NCBI GenBank assembly: GCA_036940085.1
Contig: JALLBK010000169.1
Location: 1-38,325, forward strand
Source: Discostella pseudostelligera
Taxonomy: Eukaryota; Bacillariophyta; Thalassiosirophyceae; Thalassiosirales; Thalassiosiraceae
Direction: 5' to 3'
Length of the DNA stretch: 38,325 nt
Shown: piece after piece, positions 1-10,958 of the stretch
Numbering within the stretch: position 1 is the stretch's first letter
Layout of the letters: every line of letters begins with the position of its first letter
Made by a program: the position numbers and the translations under genes
The notes under the pieces: model-generated
What the model was told of the DNA's origin: nothing
Databases searched by the model: none
The model's input: only the letters and a program-made list of their open reading frames with translations

Positions 1-2162
1 CACCTTCTCTACACCTTCTCTACACCACCACTGCACCACCACTTGTCTGCACCACACCTCTGCACTGCCTACACCAATAACACTGAGTCAGAATGAGTGT
101 CCTTGACCACTCAGTTCCATTTTACTACAATAAGAGTGGATGTTAACCACCAATCACTAGTACACTGAGAATGTGTGTTGACCATATCCAATTACACTTG
201 CCATCATTGTGTTGACTCTTGACCACCACCCAATTGCATTCCTACACCTAACCCTCCAAAATCCTTTTTCAAGAAGTTATTTATGGATGGAACTTGGAAG
301 AACACTCATGAACATGGATAGGAATGTGAAGGCCTTGCTACCTGGAGGCTGAGGAAGGACTTAAGCAGTCCAAGTGTGAGCAGAACCTGAACTACCATCC
401 TCATCCTATTCCCTACATACCTGAGAAAGACTCTCTTGCCAAGGCTAATGCAGACAAGATGATATCATTGAAGATCCAACAACTACCAAGAGCATCCGAG
501 CTCTTATATCCCCATCTACTTAGAAAGAGTTTCTCATCCATGTGCAGAAGTGAAAAGGCAAAGATGATGCTTTTTGGCTTGTGCTACACTTCTTTTATTT
601 TTATGACCAGACCCACACAAATCACTTTGTCTCTTGCTCACTACTAGCCTACGATTCATTGGCTTGGACAAGATGGCCACCTTCAATATGCAGAATAGCA
701 AGCATGCCATTATTCCTTCAGCTCTACCTCCACCTCCATCCTCCACCTCCATCCTCCTCCTCAACCCAGCATCATTCTTTGCACTGCTCCTCTCCCAATG
801 GCCTAATGATGGTGATGATGATTGTGAAGCCGAGGCTGAAGCTGAGGAGCCAGATGAGCCTGAGCAGTGAGCAGAAGGATGAGAAGGAGTGGTGGCAGTG
901 ATTCTGAGGAGGATGATTGTGATTTTTGACGATGATGATGGAGGAGGAGTAGTTGTGGATGCATTGCATGATTGATTTTGGGTTCTTCTTGGTTGCTACA
1001 TGCTGGACTGGCTGCTTGCATCAAATCTGCCTTGATGTTGAGGATAATGGTGATGCTGGTGCTGGTACTGGTACTGGAAATGGTAAGAGTTAGGAGCAGG
1101 ATAAGTGGCAGGAGCATGAGGAGGAGGAGCATAGATGCTGAGGAGGACAGAGACAGAGTGGTGATTTGATGCTGACACTGTTGCTGAGGAGCAGGGGGAG
1201 CAATTGGAGAGCAGAGGGGGAGGGGGGTATCATAATGAATGAGGAGCAGGAGCAGTGATTTGCAGCCAGCGACCAGTGATAATGATTGTGCTGAGATGAT
1301 GATGCTGCTGAACATGGCAATGCAAGTGCTTGACTTGACTTCTTGCCATCATTGCCTGCACAAACTGCAAAGTCTTCTCTCTTCATTCATCTCATGTTGA
1401 TGATGGAGTGCTGGTGGAACAGGAAGATGATTTGATGCAAGAAGCTGAATTGTTCTTGTGCAAAATCCTGGATCTTCCTGTTCCAGCACTTGTCCAGCAC
1501 CAGCATGAAAAAAGGAGAGCTGGTTGTGCTGGTATAGGCAATGACAACCATGTTGCTCCTCTCACACTGTGTAACAATATTCCTTGTTTTCACTTTGCTT
1601 GCACTTGATTGCAGTTTACACCATACTAGTCACATCCACGTCTCAATGCACCCCAATGACCCCACTACAGGGTATTTGTCTTTTACTAGGATGAATGCTT
1701 GCTAACAAGCTGAGGAATACCATATGGTAATGGTGGTGAGCCACCTCACCAAGCAAACCCAGTGAGCCCACTTGGTTGTTGGGGTATCATGAAGAGGTAT
1801 GATGAGATCCATGCAAACAACAGAAAAACAGACCAATTTCTCACCATACTGAGGATGTTTGTATACTAGGAGCATATGGCACATGATGAGGTGGGATATA
1901 ATTTGGGACTATATGAGATATGAGGATGGAGATTTAATGATGACTCACTACTACTACAATGCGCCCCAGCAAAGGTGATGCTGATGCCGATGCAGCAATG
2001 ACCAATGCAATACTGGGGTGCTTCTGCTGGGTTTGCATTTTGGTAGCAACTTAATGATGGGACAAAGGTTGTACCAAAAGGCAGACTAATCCAGACCGCT
2101 AATGTAGATTAACTGTGTGGCAAATATTTACATGGAGAGTTTCTCAAACCATCAATAAATGT
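1..2162. other. Repeat-rich stretch with no convincing gene
   Basis: The first 80 bases are CACC-rich simple sequence. Up to about 240 the text keeps returning to TGACCAC / GTTGACC words. From about 720 to 1330 the strand is a purine-rich mix of GATGATG, GAGGAGG and TGCTG words, which creates short Ser/Leu/His-rich reading frames on both strands without domain character. From 1620 to 2130 I see no pattern at all. The composition differs from the genes further right and suggests an eroded mobile element or plain intergenic DNA. No terminal repeats, transposase or reverse transcriptase motif is visible. Confidence 0.5.
330..647 (+). other. Possible decayed coding fragment
   Basis: A frame open from just after a stop at 327-329 to the TAG at 645-647 encodes about 105 residues. 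It has no start codon at its left end; the first ATG is at 459. The first two thirds have ordinary protein-like composition (charged, with KSKCEQN-like and KANADK-like stretches). The last third, after about 560, becomes hydrophobic and loses this character. It may be a fragment of a transposable-element protein or an internal exon of an unseen gene. I do not recognise the family. Confidence 0.15.
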
Positions 2163-2180
2163 TCACCCTATTTGTTGTTT
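2135..2180 (-). repeat. Copy 1 of a direct repeat at the sulfotransferase 3' end
   Basis: This block spans the last codons, stop and downstream bases of the sulfotransferase gene. Bases 2158-2180 are identical, over 23 bases, to 6433-6455. The flanking 20 or so bases (about 2135-2157 versus 6409-6432) match with a few differences. Both copies can encode KQQIG followed by TGA on the minus strand. Confidence 0.8.
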
Positions 2181-2804
2181 AATGTTGTCAAAATCAGGAG
2201 GCGGTGGACGCTCAGGAGGAACATAGGTACAACCCATAAAAAAATTCCATCGAGCCTCGAACAATAGTTTGGCATATTCATACAACCACAAATCTTTTGG
2301 AATGTAATTCTCCACCTTTTGCATTGTCGCACGCGACGGTGGTGGATTGTTTCGTCCGCTACTACCACCGCTATTTGATTTCGGAAGAATGGGCGTGGTT
2401 GGTAAACCAAGTGTGAATTGCAATAGTATCATACTCCGATCAATATCTTCCAGTAGACCAAACCAAATTGTCTTCTCCAATCTTTGTGCCGCAAGTAAGC
2501 AAGCGGCAGTATGATTTTTCCTCAAATATACTTTTCTATTTGTCTCTATTCCATCGGATGACACCCAATGTCCTGTATTGGTTGGGAAAATCCCCGCGAG
2601 GAAATCTGTTCCCGATTCTCCATCAGCAATTGGTTGAAACCAAGTTTTATTGGGGTCATCAATATATTGATCAAATGATTGGTGGAGGAAGGTGGCATTG
2701 GCGTTCTTGGCCCATTTTAATTTCTTTGAGAAGTAGAATTGAGAGATTGACCGGGAGACGGGATGTCGAAGAAATGTGATGACGTCGACGATGGATGTTA
2801 GTAT

Positions 2805-2840
<36 letters not shown>

Positions 2841-3613
2841 GTAGTCGTCATCATTGGAATCATGAACTCTACGATTTTTTTTTTGCTGATTTCGATGTTC
2901 TATTATTCTAGGCTGCTCCTGCTGTTGAATGTAGGACCAATCATAATGCAAATCCCCAATGTACAATTTGCGTTCACATAATAAAATATTTTGTAGGAGA
3001 TCATCTATCGACGTTCCACCGGCTTTGCCCACGTGTAGGAAGTAGACTGGGTTGAATGTGTCGGACATTTTGCGTGGCGATGGAGGAGGGTAGTGGACAT
3101 GCGCATTATTGTTCCTGATTCTTGGTTGGTCACACTTTACGGGTTTGCTTTTCAAGCTGTCGGGCAATGTTATTTCAAAGTTCTTCGACGATGCAGCTTT
3201 GTCTGTGGGTATTATGTTGGTACTATTTCCGCACAGCACTGTTCGAATGTCGTGCGATGATATTGGCTCGCGGTCACTAAAAAGATGATGTACCAGCAAC
3301 TTCTGGAGAAGAATCTGCATAAAGCCAAAGCGATCAGTATTCATCAGGATGCGTGTGGTTATAATAAACTCACTGTGTACGCAACAATGGAGAATGCTGG
3401 ATTCACACTCACCCCCAAACATATCAGAAGTGCGACAGTTACTACCGCCACGCCAACAGCAACAGTATTATTTGACGCGATGAATGCATTATTCCGATCG
3501 AAGATTCTCAGCTTGAATGTTGCCTCGCGACGACGACGACGACTAATCCGCGGCCTGCGACCTTGGGACATGGATGGAAGCAGCTCGTCCTCTCGTCGAC
3601 ATTGACAGGGCAC
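2163..3613 (-). CDS. Membrane-anchored Golgi-type sulfotransferase, two exons
   Basis: Predicted to transfer sulfate from PAPS to a carbohydrate in the Golgi lumen. Exon 1 (3613-3413) gives an Arg-rich cytosolic tail and a hydrophobic anchor at residues 48-67, typical of type II Golgi enzymes. A GTGAGT donor at 3412 and a TTTATGCAG acceptor at 3315 delimit a 98-bp intron in phase 0. Exon 2 (3314-2163) carries the catalytic domain, for about 450 residues in all. The 5'-phosphosulfate loop reads HVGKAGGTSID with Lys164. The 3'-phosphate site reads FLRHPVSRS around Arg250. An Asp run of about 11 residues (GAT repeat near 2806-2840) lies between the two motifs and is probably a surface loop. Acceptor specificity cannot be read from sequence. 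The stop codon lies inside a sequence that recurs at 6409-6455. The family is clear; the exon 1 join is inferred from splice signals and the anchor. Confidence 0.85.
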
Positions 3614-3798
3614 ACATCATCTCATTCTCAAGGCGGGCGGTGAGGACGGACGACGAGAGCTGACGAGAGCCGGAAGTGGTGATGGCGGAGGTGGTATGTA
3701 GTATTGGTACTGGCGGTGGTGGTGGAGGCGGCACTGCAATGTGCAAAAAGGCAAAGCAAAGCAAGGCAGACTCCGTACGATAGATGATTCAGGCGCTC
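3614..3798. other. Upstream region of the sulfotransferase gene
   Basis: About 185 bases between the sulfotransferase start and the palindromic array. It contains GGCGG/GGTGG-rich sequence near 3675-3735 and an AAAGGCAAAGCAAAGCAAGGC stretch near 3746. No TATA box or other recognisable promoter element stands out. Confidence 0.3.
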
Positions 3799-4140
3799 AT
3801 TTAAATTTGAATTCAAATTCGAGAAACAGAAAACACGACGGAATCAGTACAATGATTTTTATAATAACTCCGCCGTCAATACAAAAGGGCAAATTTAAAT
3901 TTGAATTCAAAATCGAGAAATGGAATTCTGAACGGAATCAGTACAAGGTGTTTTATATTAATTCCGACGTATATCAAATGGGTCTCATTTTTAATTTGAA
4001 TTCAAATTCGAGAAGCAAAGCCCCGACGGAATCAATATGAAATTTCTCTTATGAACTCCGCCGTAAATACCTGCAATGGCGGTCATTAATTTGAATTCAA
4101 ATTCGAGAAACGAAATAGACGACGGAATTAGTACGGGCTT
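3799..4140. repeat. Tandem array of a 94-96 bp unit centred on an AT-rich palindrome
   Basis: The core TTAAATTTGAATTC (or TTAATTTGAATTC) begins at 3801, 3895, 3991 and 4086, giving periods of 94, 96 and 95 bases. In units 1, 3 and 4 the core continues as AAATTCGAGAA; unit 2 reads AAAATCGAGAA. AATTTGAATTCAAATT is a perfect 16-base palindrome. After each core the unit goes on with a less conserved (A/C)GACGGAATYAGTAC-like block and, in the first three, an ACTCCGCCGT-like block before the next core. The fourth unit is cut short. A related array is at 36466-36690. Reading frames crossing it are repeat translations, not genes. Confidence 0.85.
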
Positions 4141-4629
4141 CAGCTTCCATTTTGTGGCGCGAACTCTTGGCCAATACCCAATGTGAGCATGATGTGAATG
4201 TGAGGCTCTACCATCTTCTGAGCTCTAGGTAGAGAGTAGAGGGAGCGACGATCTCTTCATCTTGTATGGTAGGATCTCCATCTTTTGATCACCGATCAGC
4301 GCACCATGGTAATGGTAGGAGTAGTGACAGTGACAGCATCGTATCATTCACTTCATCGCTCCAATATCGAACTCTTCGATCATTGCTTTTCCTCCCGATT
4401 ATTGCTTTGCCTCAATTTTGGCCACGCAACGCATGATAGGCATTAGGCATCTTCATGGATCAACAAATTTGGCGGATGTAGCTGTCGTGATCGATCCTCT
4501 TGAAGGCGAAGGGTGCTGCCGCCGCACCACCTTCTTCCCGCAGTAGAAGAGAGGTCATTATATTTCACTGTCATCATCCACTCGAGAGGTCGGAGTTTTA
4601 TTGTCATCATCAATCACCAAGACATCAAC
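4141..4629. other. Intergenic stretch without a recognisable feature
   Basis: Between the palindromic array and the first ATG of the next gene. The sequence is mixed in composition and contains several GATC-rich words near 4270-4500. I see no repeat, RNA gene or conserved promoter motif. Confidence 0.3.
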
Positions 4630-6338
4630 ATGGATATAAAGTTTGTTCGTCAGCACATCCCCGGTCTCTGGTTGTTAACGAATCGTCCATGGGCTGAGAT
4701 GCAGGTGAAAGCCTCTGGCGCGGCTGTGTTAACTCCAAGTGTGAACCCCAGCAGATGGTTTCAAGGATTTGCCAACGCCAAACCGATCTGCATGTCGAAG
4801 GTTCGCGTTGTTGATGCGAGTACACCAACAAAACCTTTGGATGCTCTCTCGGCTGAGTCTCTTGCTGATGATCTCTTCCGTCGTATTGCAGCACTGGATC
4901 TCATCGCATTTTCCCCATTTTTCCATGAGGATCTTTTATGTCAGTCACCATGGAGTGCAGAGGATCTGGCCAGGTTACTCAACCACAACCTGCTTACAAT
5001 TCGTCAGCCAGTCACAATGGAAAGCCTCCATACACCTCGGGATGTATCTCTCGAGATGCTATATGGTCTGGTTCTCAGTCGATGGACCGAGGCATGCGAC
5101 ATAATAATGCATTATTGCAGCCTCTGTTCCACTGCTCACTGCGACATCGACACGCCTGCACGTGGAGGAAGATGCCCCGTCAGTTCGGAAAGTAGACCGT
5201 CTGGTCACTCGCATCCTCCAGAGAAATGACTGGAGGGAAAAACTAGAAGCGTCAGTCGAGGGATACTCTGAGGCGTTGGATGCAAGGGATGTGGTGATAT
5301 TTAAACAGGTCCTGAATCATGCCATTGCAAAATCTTTGGGAGTTAAGAAACAGTCAACCAAAATTGAAGGAGAAATTTACATTGGGGCGAAAATTCGTAA
5401 GAAGTTGAGGTACATGGTACGCCAAATTGAAAAGTTGGAGAAGTATTATGATCACAGGTGGGAGGTCATGCATCGTGTGAAGCAACTGAAGACTGGTGAA
5501 ACCATTGACTACAGGGCCAGTGGTGATATAGATTTGGCACTTTTGAATGCCAATATTCCAACTGACGTTCAGATATCCAACATGGGTAAATTGCGCGATC
5601 CGTCCATGCACTTCCTGCATTCATTTCTGAAAGACAAAGCAAAGGGAACAGACAATTCGGACCAAAAGGATGCAAATTCTCAGCTTTGGCTTCTTGAAAT
5701 ACTCGCGAGGGATGCCCAGGCTCTAAAGAGTTTCGGCTTGTACCATTCTGACTGGAAAAACAACATTGCTTCCATGTGGAATAAGTGCAGACATGGATGG
5801 GATGATAAGGACTTCCAGATTGGCCCAGCTCATTGGGATCTTGCGTTGGATCTATCCATTTTCGCATGCATTTTCGTTCACATATGGCCGTTCTCAAGGT
5901 TACGCACAGAGGGCCAATCATGAGGAGTCACTCAACTGGCTGCTCAACTATGCCAATGTTGATGAAATAACATATTTTGTGATTCTCATTTCATTGGACT
6001 CACCGCCTGAACCCATCACTTTCCTCAGCGCGATTCCGAACAACATAAGAGCAGCTGCACAGGCCCTAGTACCATGGGAAAATGTTAGTCGGATTGATGT
6101 TTCGAGTATTCTCACTCTTCTCGATGTATGGCTCGATTCCCTACTGCCGGAGGAAGAGAACGAAATATCAAAAGTGTGTAAAAATCATGTGAGGAATAAG
6201 AGGATTTCACATTGGTTGTCATGCAGGACATGCGATAGCGAACTCAGATTAGTCAGTGTCAATGCTCTCTTTGATGTGATCATGTTAACGTTTGATGGCC
6301 CAGCTGCTTTTTCTTGGCGCAAACTAAACAATCTGTGA
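4630..6338 (+). CDS. Unrecognised protein; reading frame changes twice (introns or decay)
   Basis: I do not recognise this family. The first frame starts at ATG 4630 and gives about 160 protein-like residues. It should switch by +1 near 5060-5125 into a second frame running to about 5900. That frame is rich in charged helices (for example IRKKLRYMVRQIEKLEKYYD). It then switches by +1 again near 5830-5920 into a third frame ending at the TGA at 6336-6338. TTATTGCAG at 5112-5120 is a plausible acceptor, and GT sites at 5003, 5066 or 5078 have the right phase, though all are weak donors. For the second break I find no convincing intron. If read through, the product would be roughly 540-560 residues, soluble, with no signal peptide or membrane segment. 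It is either a real gene with unusual introns, a pseudogene with two indels, or a region with assembly errors. Downstream, 6409-6455 carries a copy of the sulfotransferase tail. Confidence 0.45.
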
Positions 6339-6408
6339 GGAATGACGGAAATCATTACATTAAATTTTTCTCTCCGTGTGTGTCGACGGCACTTCTCGGA
6401 TGTTTGTG

Positions 6409-6455
6409 CAGAGGTTTGTCAAATCATCAAATAATGTTCACCCTATTTGTTGTTT
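6409..6455 (-). repeat. Copy 2 of the sulfotransferase 3'-end repeat
   Basis: This copy lies 74 bases beyond the stop codon of the protease gene, in the same orientation as the copy at 2135-2180. Bases 6433-6455 are identical to 2158-2180. On the minus strand it still reads LKQQIG then TGA, yet no sulfotransferase sequence precedes it. Confidence 0.8.
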
Positions 6456-6528
6456 TAAGGATTACCTACTATTACCGAACGTCAAACTCTTGACTATTGC
6501 CATTCCCATATCTAGAGTTAATCTTCGT

Positions 6529-9500
6529 CTATTTCTGTATTAAAGGATTTGCTCGCCTCGATGATTTCTCCAGGTATGTGCTGAGAGATCCAATGGACCG
6601 GTAGGATTCGCTTATCGACTCATTTGTTGTTGTTGTGTATGCAGAGATGTCATCAGTCATTACAGTTCTCTCATCATAATTGTAGTTGTCATCAGCGATA
6701 GCCCTGACTGTGTCATCATCATTCGCCCAATGTACCCTGTTAGATTTATTGGATCTGAACTTTTTGTTCAAGTAGAGTCGATGGCAAATAGTGTATGCGG
6801 TGATACTGCACAACATTGCGATCATTAGGAAGTATCCCACAGAAAGAAGGTCACCAAAGGCATCAAAGCCGTTACTGGGATATTCTGTCCCAACATCCGT
6901 CTTTATTGTCCACGACGTGACGACCTGACTTTCCTGTGCAAGTTGCATTTGCTCAAAGGTGCGATAAAATGGAGACATTCGTATTTCACCAATGGACTCG
7001 TCATTCTTCATCTCCTCGACCACAAGTTTGACGAAATCGGATTGTGCCAACTTCTTATGCATGTTGAGCGCAACATTCGCAAGAGGCTGCAAGTCTCGTT
7101 CATGGCATATTGCCAGAGGGGCACCCTTGCCACCAGTTGTCGGGGGTATCTCTGCGTTGTAATTGAATATGGAGACTTCCACAACAAGCTGCATTCCAAG
7201 TTCTTCATCTTCGCCCTCGACCAAGCTACTGTCGACAAAGGTATCATCGTTTGCGCGCCAAGGGGTGGCACTGAGAACAACCACATCTCCTGGTCCAAAA
7301 ACTAGATCTTTCCCTTTTCGTCCATTGATTGCCGTTGCAAACGCTTCGACAAATATCTCTTCCGCCTGCGCAGTTTCCACAGCAAAGTAGAAAGATGTTA
7401 GTACTCTGAAATCCACATGCAAGCCAAGAAGTGAAGCTACCTTACTTACATGTTTGGTCCAATGCGAAACGACCGCACCTCGAATCTTGATAATGGCATG
7501 CACGACAAAGGGCACCCGACAGGGATCTGATCTACCACAAGATTGGACGTGGCAAGGTCTAGTGGCCTGAAGAGCTTTATCCTCGTGGCATTTTCCATCA
7601 CTCATTAATATAGAGTTCAGTTTAGTCTGTGTGCATGAATAATCGCAAGCACTCCATGCTGCGGCGCCACAGCTTCCAATCGGCGTCAGAGCTGCATTGA
7701 CGGCTGCCGCACCATGGGCGATTGCATTGGCACAGCTGATAATGCATTTTCGTACTTCTCTGCAAATGCCTTTTCCGTCGCAACTGACTTCCATTTCTTC
7801 GCCACCATTCAACTGTTGAGGATAATGAACGATTGTACGACAATGTAAGATAGGTAAGCGGAAAGTGTTTAATAATGTACAAAACGGTGGTCTGGCCCAT
7901 TCCACTCACTTCATTCTGCTGAAGAGCGACCTCCTCACAAGTCAAGCCCTGCGGCATGCCAGGTGATTGTACAATTCGAGACCATATTTCCAATCCGTCA
8001 AGAGTTGTATCTGAATTTGAGCCAATGCGTCGACATCGCGATAAGTCTGCTGATTCACTGCAAGATACGCTCAAGCTCGGTGCGCCAAGCCGACAGTCCA
8101 CCGACATGACGCCTCCTTCGCCTGACATTGCCTTGGAATCTTCTTGGTATTCACAGGAGCTCTCCGCAAATCCCACACGCCCATTTTCTCGATCAAACAG
8201 CACATTGTGACCCTGCATTGCATTCGCACCAATCACCGACCCCTGTTTTTCTGTGAAGTAAATGCGAGGTGTGTACGTCCCTTTCCCTTGTACGACACCT
8301 GCTTGTGTGGCCGCATACTCCATGTAATTCGAGGCTGGGATGGCAAGAATAATATCCTGCGGCGAATTGGGATCAAACTCTTCTCCAGCAAGTCCTGATG
8401 TTTTCTCGTTTGGAAGTGCAAATTCTCCATACGCTGCCATTTGAATCAATATGGTGGGTAATCGGAGCAATTGTTCTCCATCTAACTCAATCGACCTATC
8501 GTTTGAAAATTTCCACCTTCCTTCCGTTGCTGTATCCCACGCCAACTTGAACTGTTCGGCAATTGACGCGTGCAGATATGTGTCAGTGGTACCGCTATCA
8601 ATGATAACGCCCTTCCCAGAATTCATTTCAACCACATCAACATCGAGCTTTTGCATTTTTTGGTCTAATCCGTCAGTCTCGGCATACCGATCTCCATTAT
8701 GTCGAATATATATTCTTTTAACGAAGACTGTAAACCACCCGCTCGTTGCCACATTCTTCGCATACACCATGGGCGCATGATCCGCTCGAGTATCAATACC
8801 CCCCAACGTTATCATACCCGCCACAATGCCACGTTTGCTAACATGCAATTCCCGACGAAAGCACAAACTGAACATATTGTGCTCGAGCTTTCCCTGATCG
8901 TACATGACGTTGGGATAGGTCATGGGATGATTCGAGACGCCCATAATGCCGTCTGCCAACTGCGTTACGAAGAGACCCGATTCTTGTGTCTGACAGCCGA
9001 ACATGAAATCTCCCCGGAAGTGCTCATTGATCGTTGGATTGGTTAGAGCACCGTTATTGCTGGTATTGTCAAGTTGTGCCCCTCCCATAAATACCTTATC
9101 CATCGATTCGTAGGCACTCCACGAACTGCCCTCGGTATATGCTTGACTAAAGACACACTTCTCATCATTGGACACACCATCATGATTATGTTGTTGATGT
9201 TCACTACTACACCGTCCAGACAAACATTCATTGCACGTCAATGCCCGAAAAGTAGAACTAACATCCGGATCAAAGTATTTATCCGTATGATGCTCCTCAC
9301 CACAATTGACACACCCCTTGCATGGAAATGCTGTAAAGTGAGACCCGGTGTCAATTATGACTGATTGGCGTTGTGGTGGCGTGCCTACCCATATGGTAGC
9401 GTAGTGTGTTCCGTAGCCCTGATGCAAGGGTGATGTTTGATAGGAGTTGAAGATCCCGCCCTTCTTCTTGGTCATTCCAACGTTATTGTTGTTGTTGTTT

Positions 9501-10498
9501 TTGTTGGTACCACCTCCACCTCTTCCACGTGATGGTGGTGGCGGTGGTTGTAATGATAAATTTTGCTCCTTGGGAGGTCGTCTATTATTATTGCTGTTTT
9601 TGTCGTTCTTCAGTTTCCGAGCCAATGCATTGTTGTGAAAACCACGATGATGAAAATGCTGATAATAGTCGTAATAATGCTGCTGCTGCTGCTGCTGATG
9701 GTGTTGATGATATAGCCCCCTACCTCTACCACCACTATTTCCCTCCACCATTTCTGCTTCCTCATTTCGAATGATTGCCCATTGATATCTACTATATCTT
9801 CGATAATGTGTGTTATGTTCCCGAATGGCTTCATTGTGCTCATTGTTCAATTGTTCTAATTGTTGTAAATTCCGTCTGCCCCTCCTTCTTCTACTCGTCG
9901 TGTCCCTTTCGTGATTATGATTCATCAGATGACCATGATAACTGTCTTGTAATGTTGAAGTATGCCTTGTTGTGGATGCAAATGTAGTAGTTGGTCTGAA
10001 TTCCATAATTGAAGTGTAAGCAGCCCCGACTCCGCGAAGTGAAGCAATTGCCTCCTCTAATAATTGTTGGTGCAGCTGCCGATGGTGCTGGTGCAGCTCA
10101 TGATCCTCCTCCTCCTCCTCCTCATCATCATCATAATCACCGTCATCATTCACATCTTGCAGTGTAGATTGCTGCTGTAGCAACAAGCGAATGGAGGGTG
10201 GTAATATTGGATGCAATTCCATTTGAATGATGCCCTTGCCATTGACGCCATCGCCGCCGCTGCTGCCATCGCCACCCTGGTCACCACTACCATTGCCGAC
10301 ATTGCTGTATCTTGCATTATTGGTGCTGGCACTAGTGCTGCTGCTGCTGGTGTTGTTGGAGGTATCTGAAACTGTAGATGATGATGATGAAGATGATGAT
10401 AATGTCGACGACGATGTCAAATCTGCCTTTTTATTGTAGTTGTAGTAGGCAGTGAATTCATCTCCCACTGCCGCCTCTGCCTCCAACATCTTCTTCAT
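6529..10498 (-). CDS. Pepsin-like aspartic protease with C-terminal membrane anchor, two exons
   Basis: A family A1 aspartic endopeptidase. Exon 1 (10498-7910) ends in GAA before a GTGAGT donor at 7909. The acceptor CTCAACAG ends at 7813, so the intron is 97 bp in phase 0. Exon 2 is 7812-6529 and the product is about 1290 residues. The first catalytic motif, IIDTGSHF, has Asp383. The second, IIDSGTTD, has Asp634. A Cys-rich segment follows the first motif (PCKGCVNCGEE) and more Cys pairs follow the protease fold. A single membrane helix (near 6775-6850, VGYFLMIAMLCSITAYTI) precedes an acidic, Ser/Thr-rich cytosolic tail. The first 330 or so residues are low complexity (Ser, Asn, Gln, His, Asp runs). 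No signal peptide is visible at this start, although a membrane protease needs one, so an upstream exon may be missing. Similar anchored proteases act in secretory or cell-surface processing. Confidence 0.85.
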
Positions 10499-10690
10499 GA
10501 CAACGTCGACGATGCTACTGCTACTGCTACCGCTACGATACCGCTACAACTACAATACCGCCGTCGATTCCTGGTGTTTCATACAATCCAATATCCGACG
10601 CCGAAGTACAATGGATGGATGAATGAAGCGATGCATGCGATAAGCCGGGATCTCTGGCCTCTGGCCTCTGGATTTGGATTTGGAAGCAGC

Positions 10691-10716
10691 AATCTCTCTC
10701 TCTCTAGAGAGAGACA
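10691..10716. promoter_or_regulatory. CT/GA palindromic tract
   Basis: An alternating CT run passes through TCTCTCTAGAGAGA into an alternating GA run, so the centre is a perfect inverted repeat. It is about 195 bases upstream of the protease start. A similar tract lies at 20065-20095, about 135 bases upstream of the glycosyltransferase start. Such tracts can be GAGA-type binding sites, but function here is only inferred. Confidence 0.35.
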
Positions 10717-10763
10717 GAGCAATCTGCATGCTGGACATTATGAGATTGGTCATTTTGGTCATT

Positions 10764-10779
10764 TGTTACAATGGTAACA
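10764..10779. promoter_or_regulatory. Dyad TGTTACAATGGTAACA
   Basis: Two 6-base arms (TGTTAC and GTAACA) around AATG. A closely similar dyad in the opposite sense lies at 10859-10874. Both are in the shared promoter region and may be binding sites for one dimeric factor. Confidence 0.3.
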
Positions 10780-10858
10780 GAATTGACGCCATTTACCTAG
10801 AAAAGTTGAAATACGGTAGTTTCGTGTTACATCATACATGGAGTGGATAGGTGAGGGT

Positions 10859-10874
10859 TGTAACATTGGTTACA
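10859..10874. promoter_or_regulatory. Dyad TGTAACATTGGTTACA
   Basis: The reverse complement is TGTAACCAATGTTACA, which fits the pattern TGTWACCAWTGTWACA together with the reverse complement of the 10764 dyad. It lies 85 bases before the TAP42 start codon. Confidence 0.3.
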
Positions 10875-10958
10875 CCCTGCCCCACTGTCCGCAACCACAC
10901 AAACCACCAAACAACAGCGCAGCAGCACACACACCATGGACCATGACGACTCCACACC

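Larger units (their letters stand above)
10499..10958. promoter_or_regulatory. Divergent intergenic region between the protease and TAP42 genes
   Basis: About 460 bases separate two genes transcribed away from each other, so both promoters should lie here. It contains a TC/GA palindromic tract at 10691-10716 and two similar dyads at 10764 and 10859, listed separately. No canonical TATA box is obvious. Confidence 0.5.

Noticed and set aside
2806..2845. CAT/ATC trinucleotide run as a separate repeat element
   Set aside because: It is the coding sequence of the Asp tract in the sulfotransferase and needs no separate explanation.
3741..4040. 99-codon plus-strand frame across the palindromic array
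   Set aside because: It follows the repeat units and changes character with each one; repeat translation.
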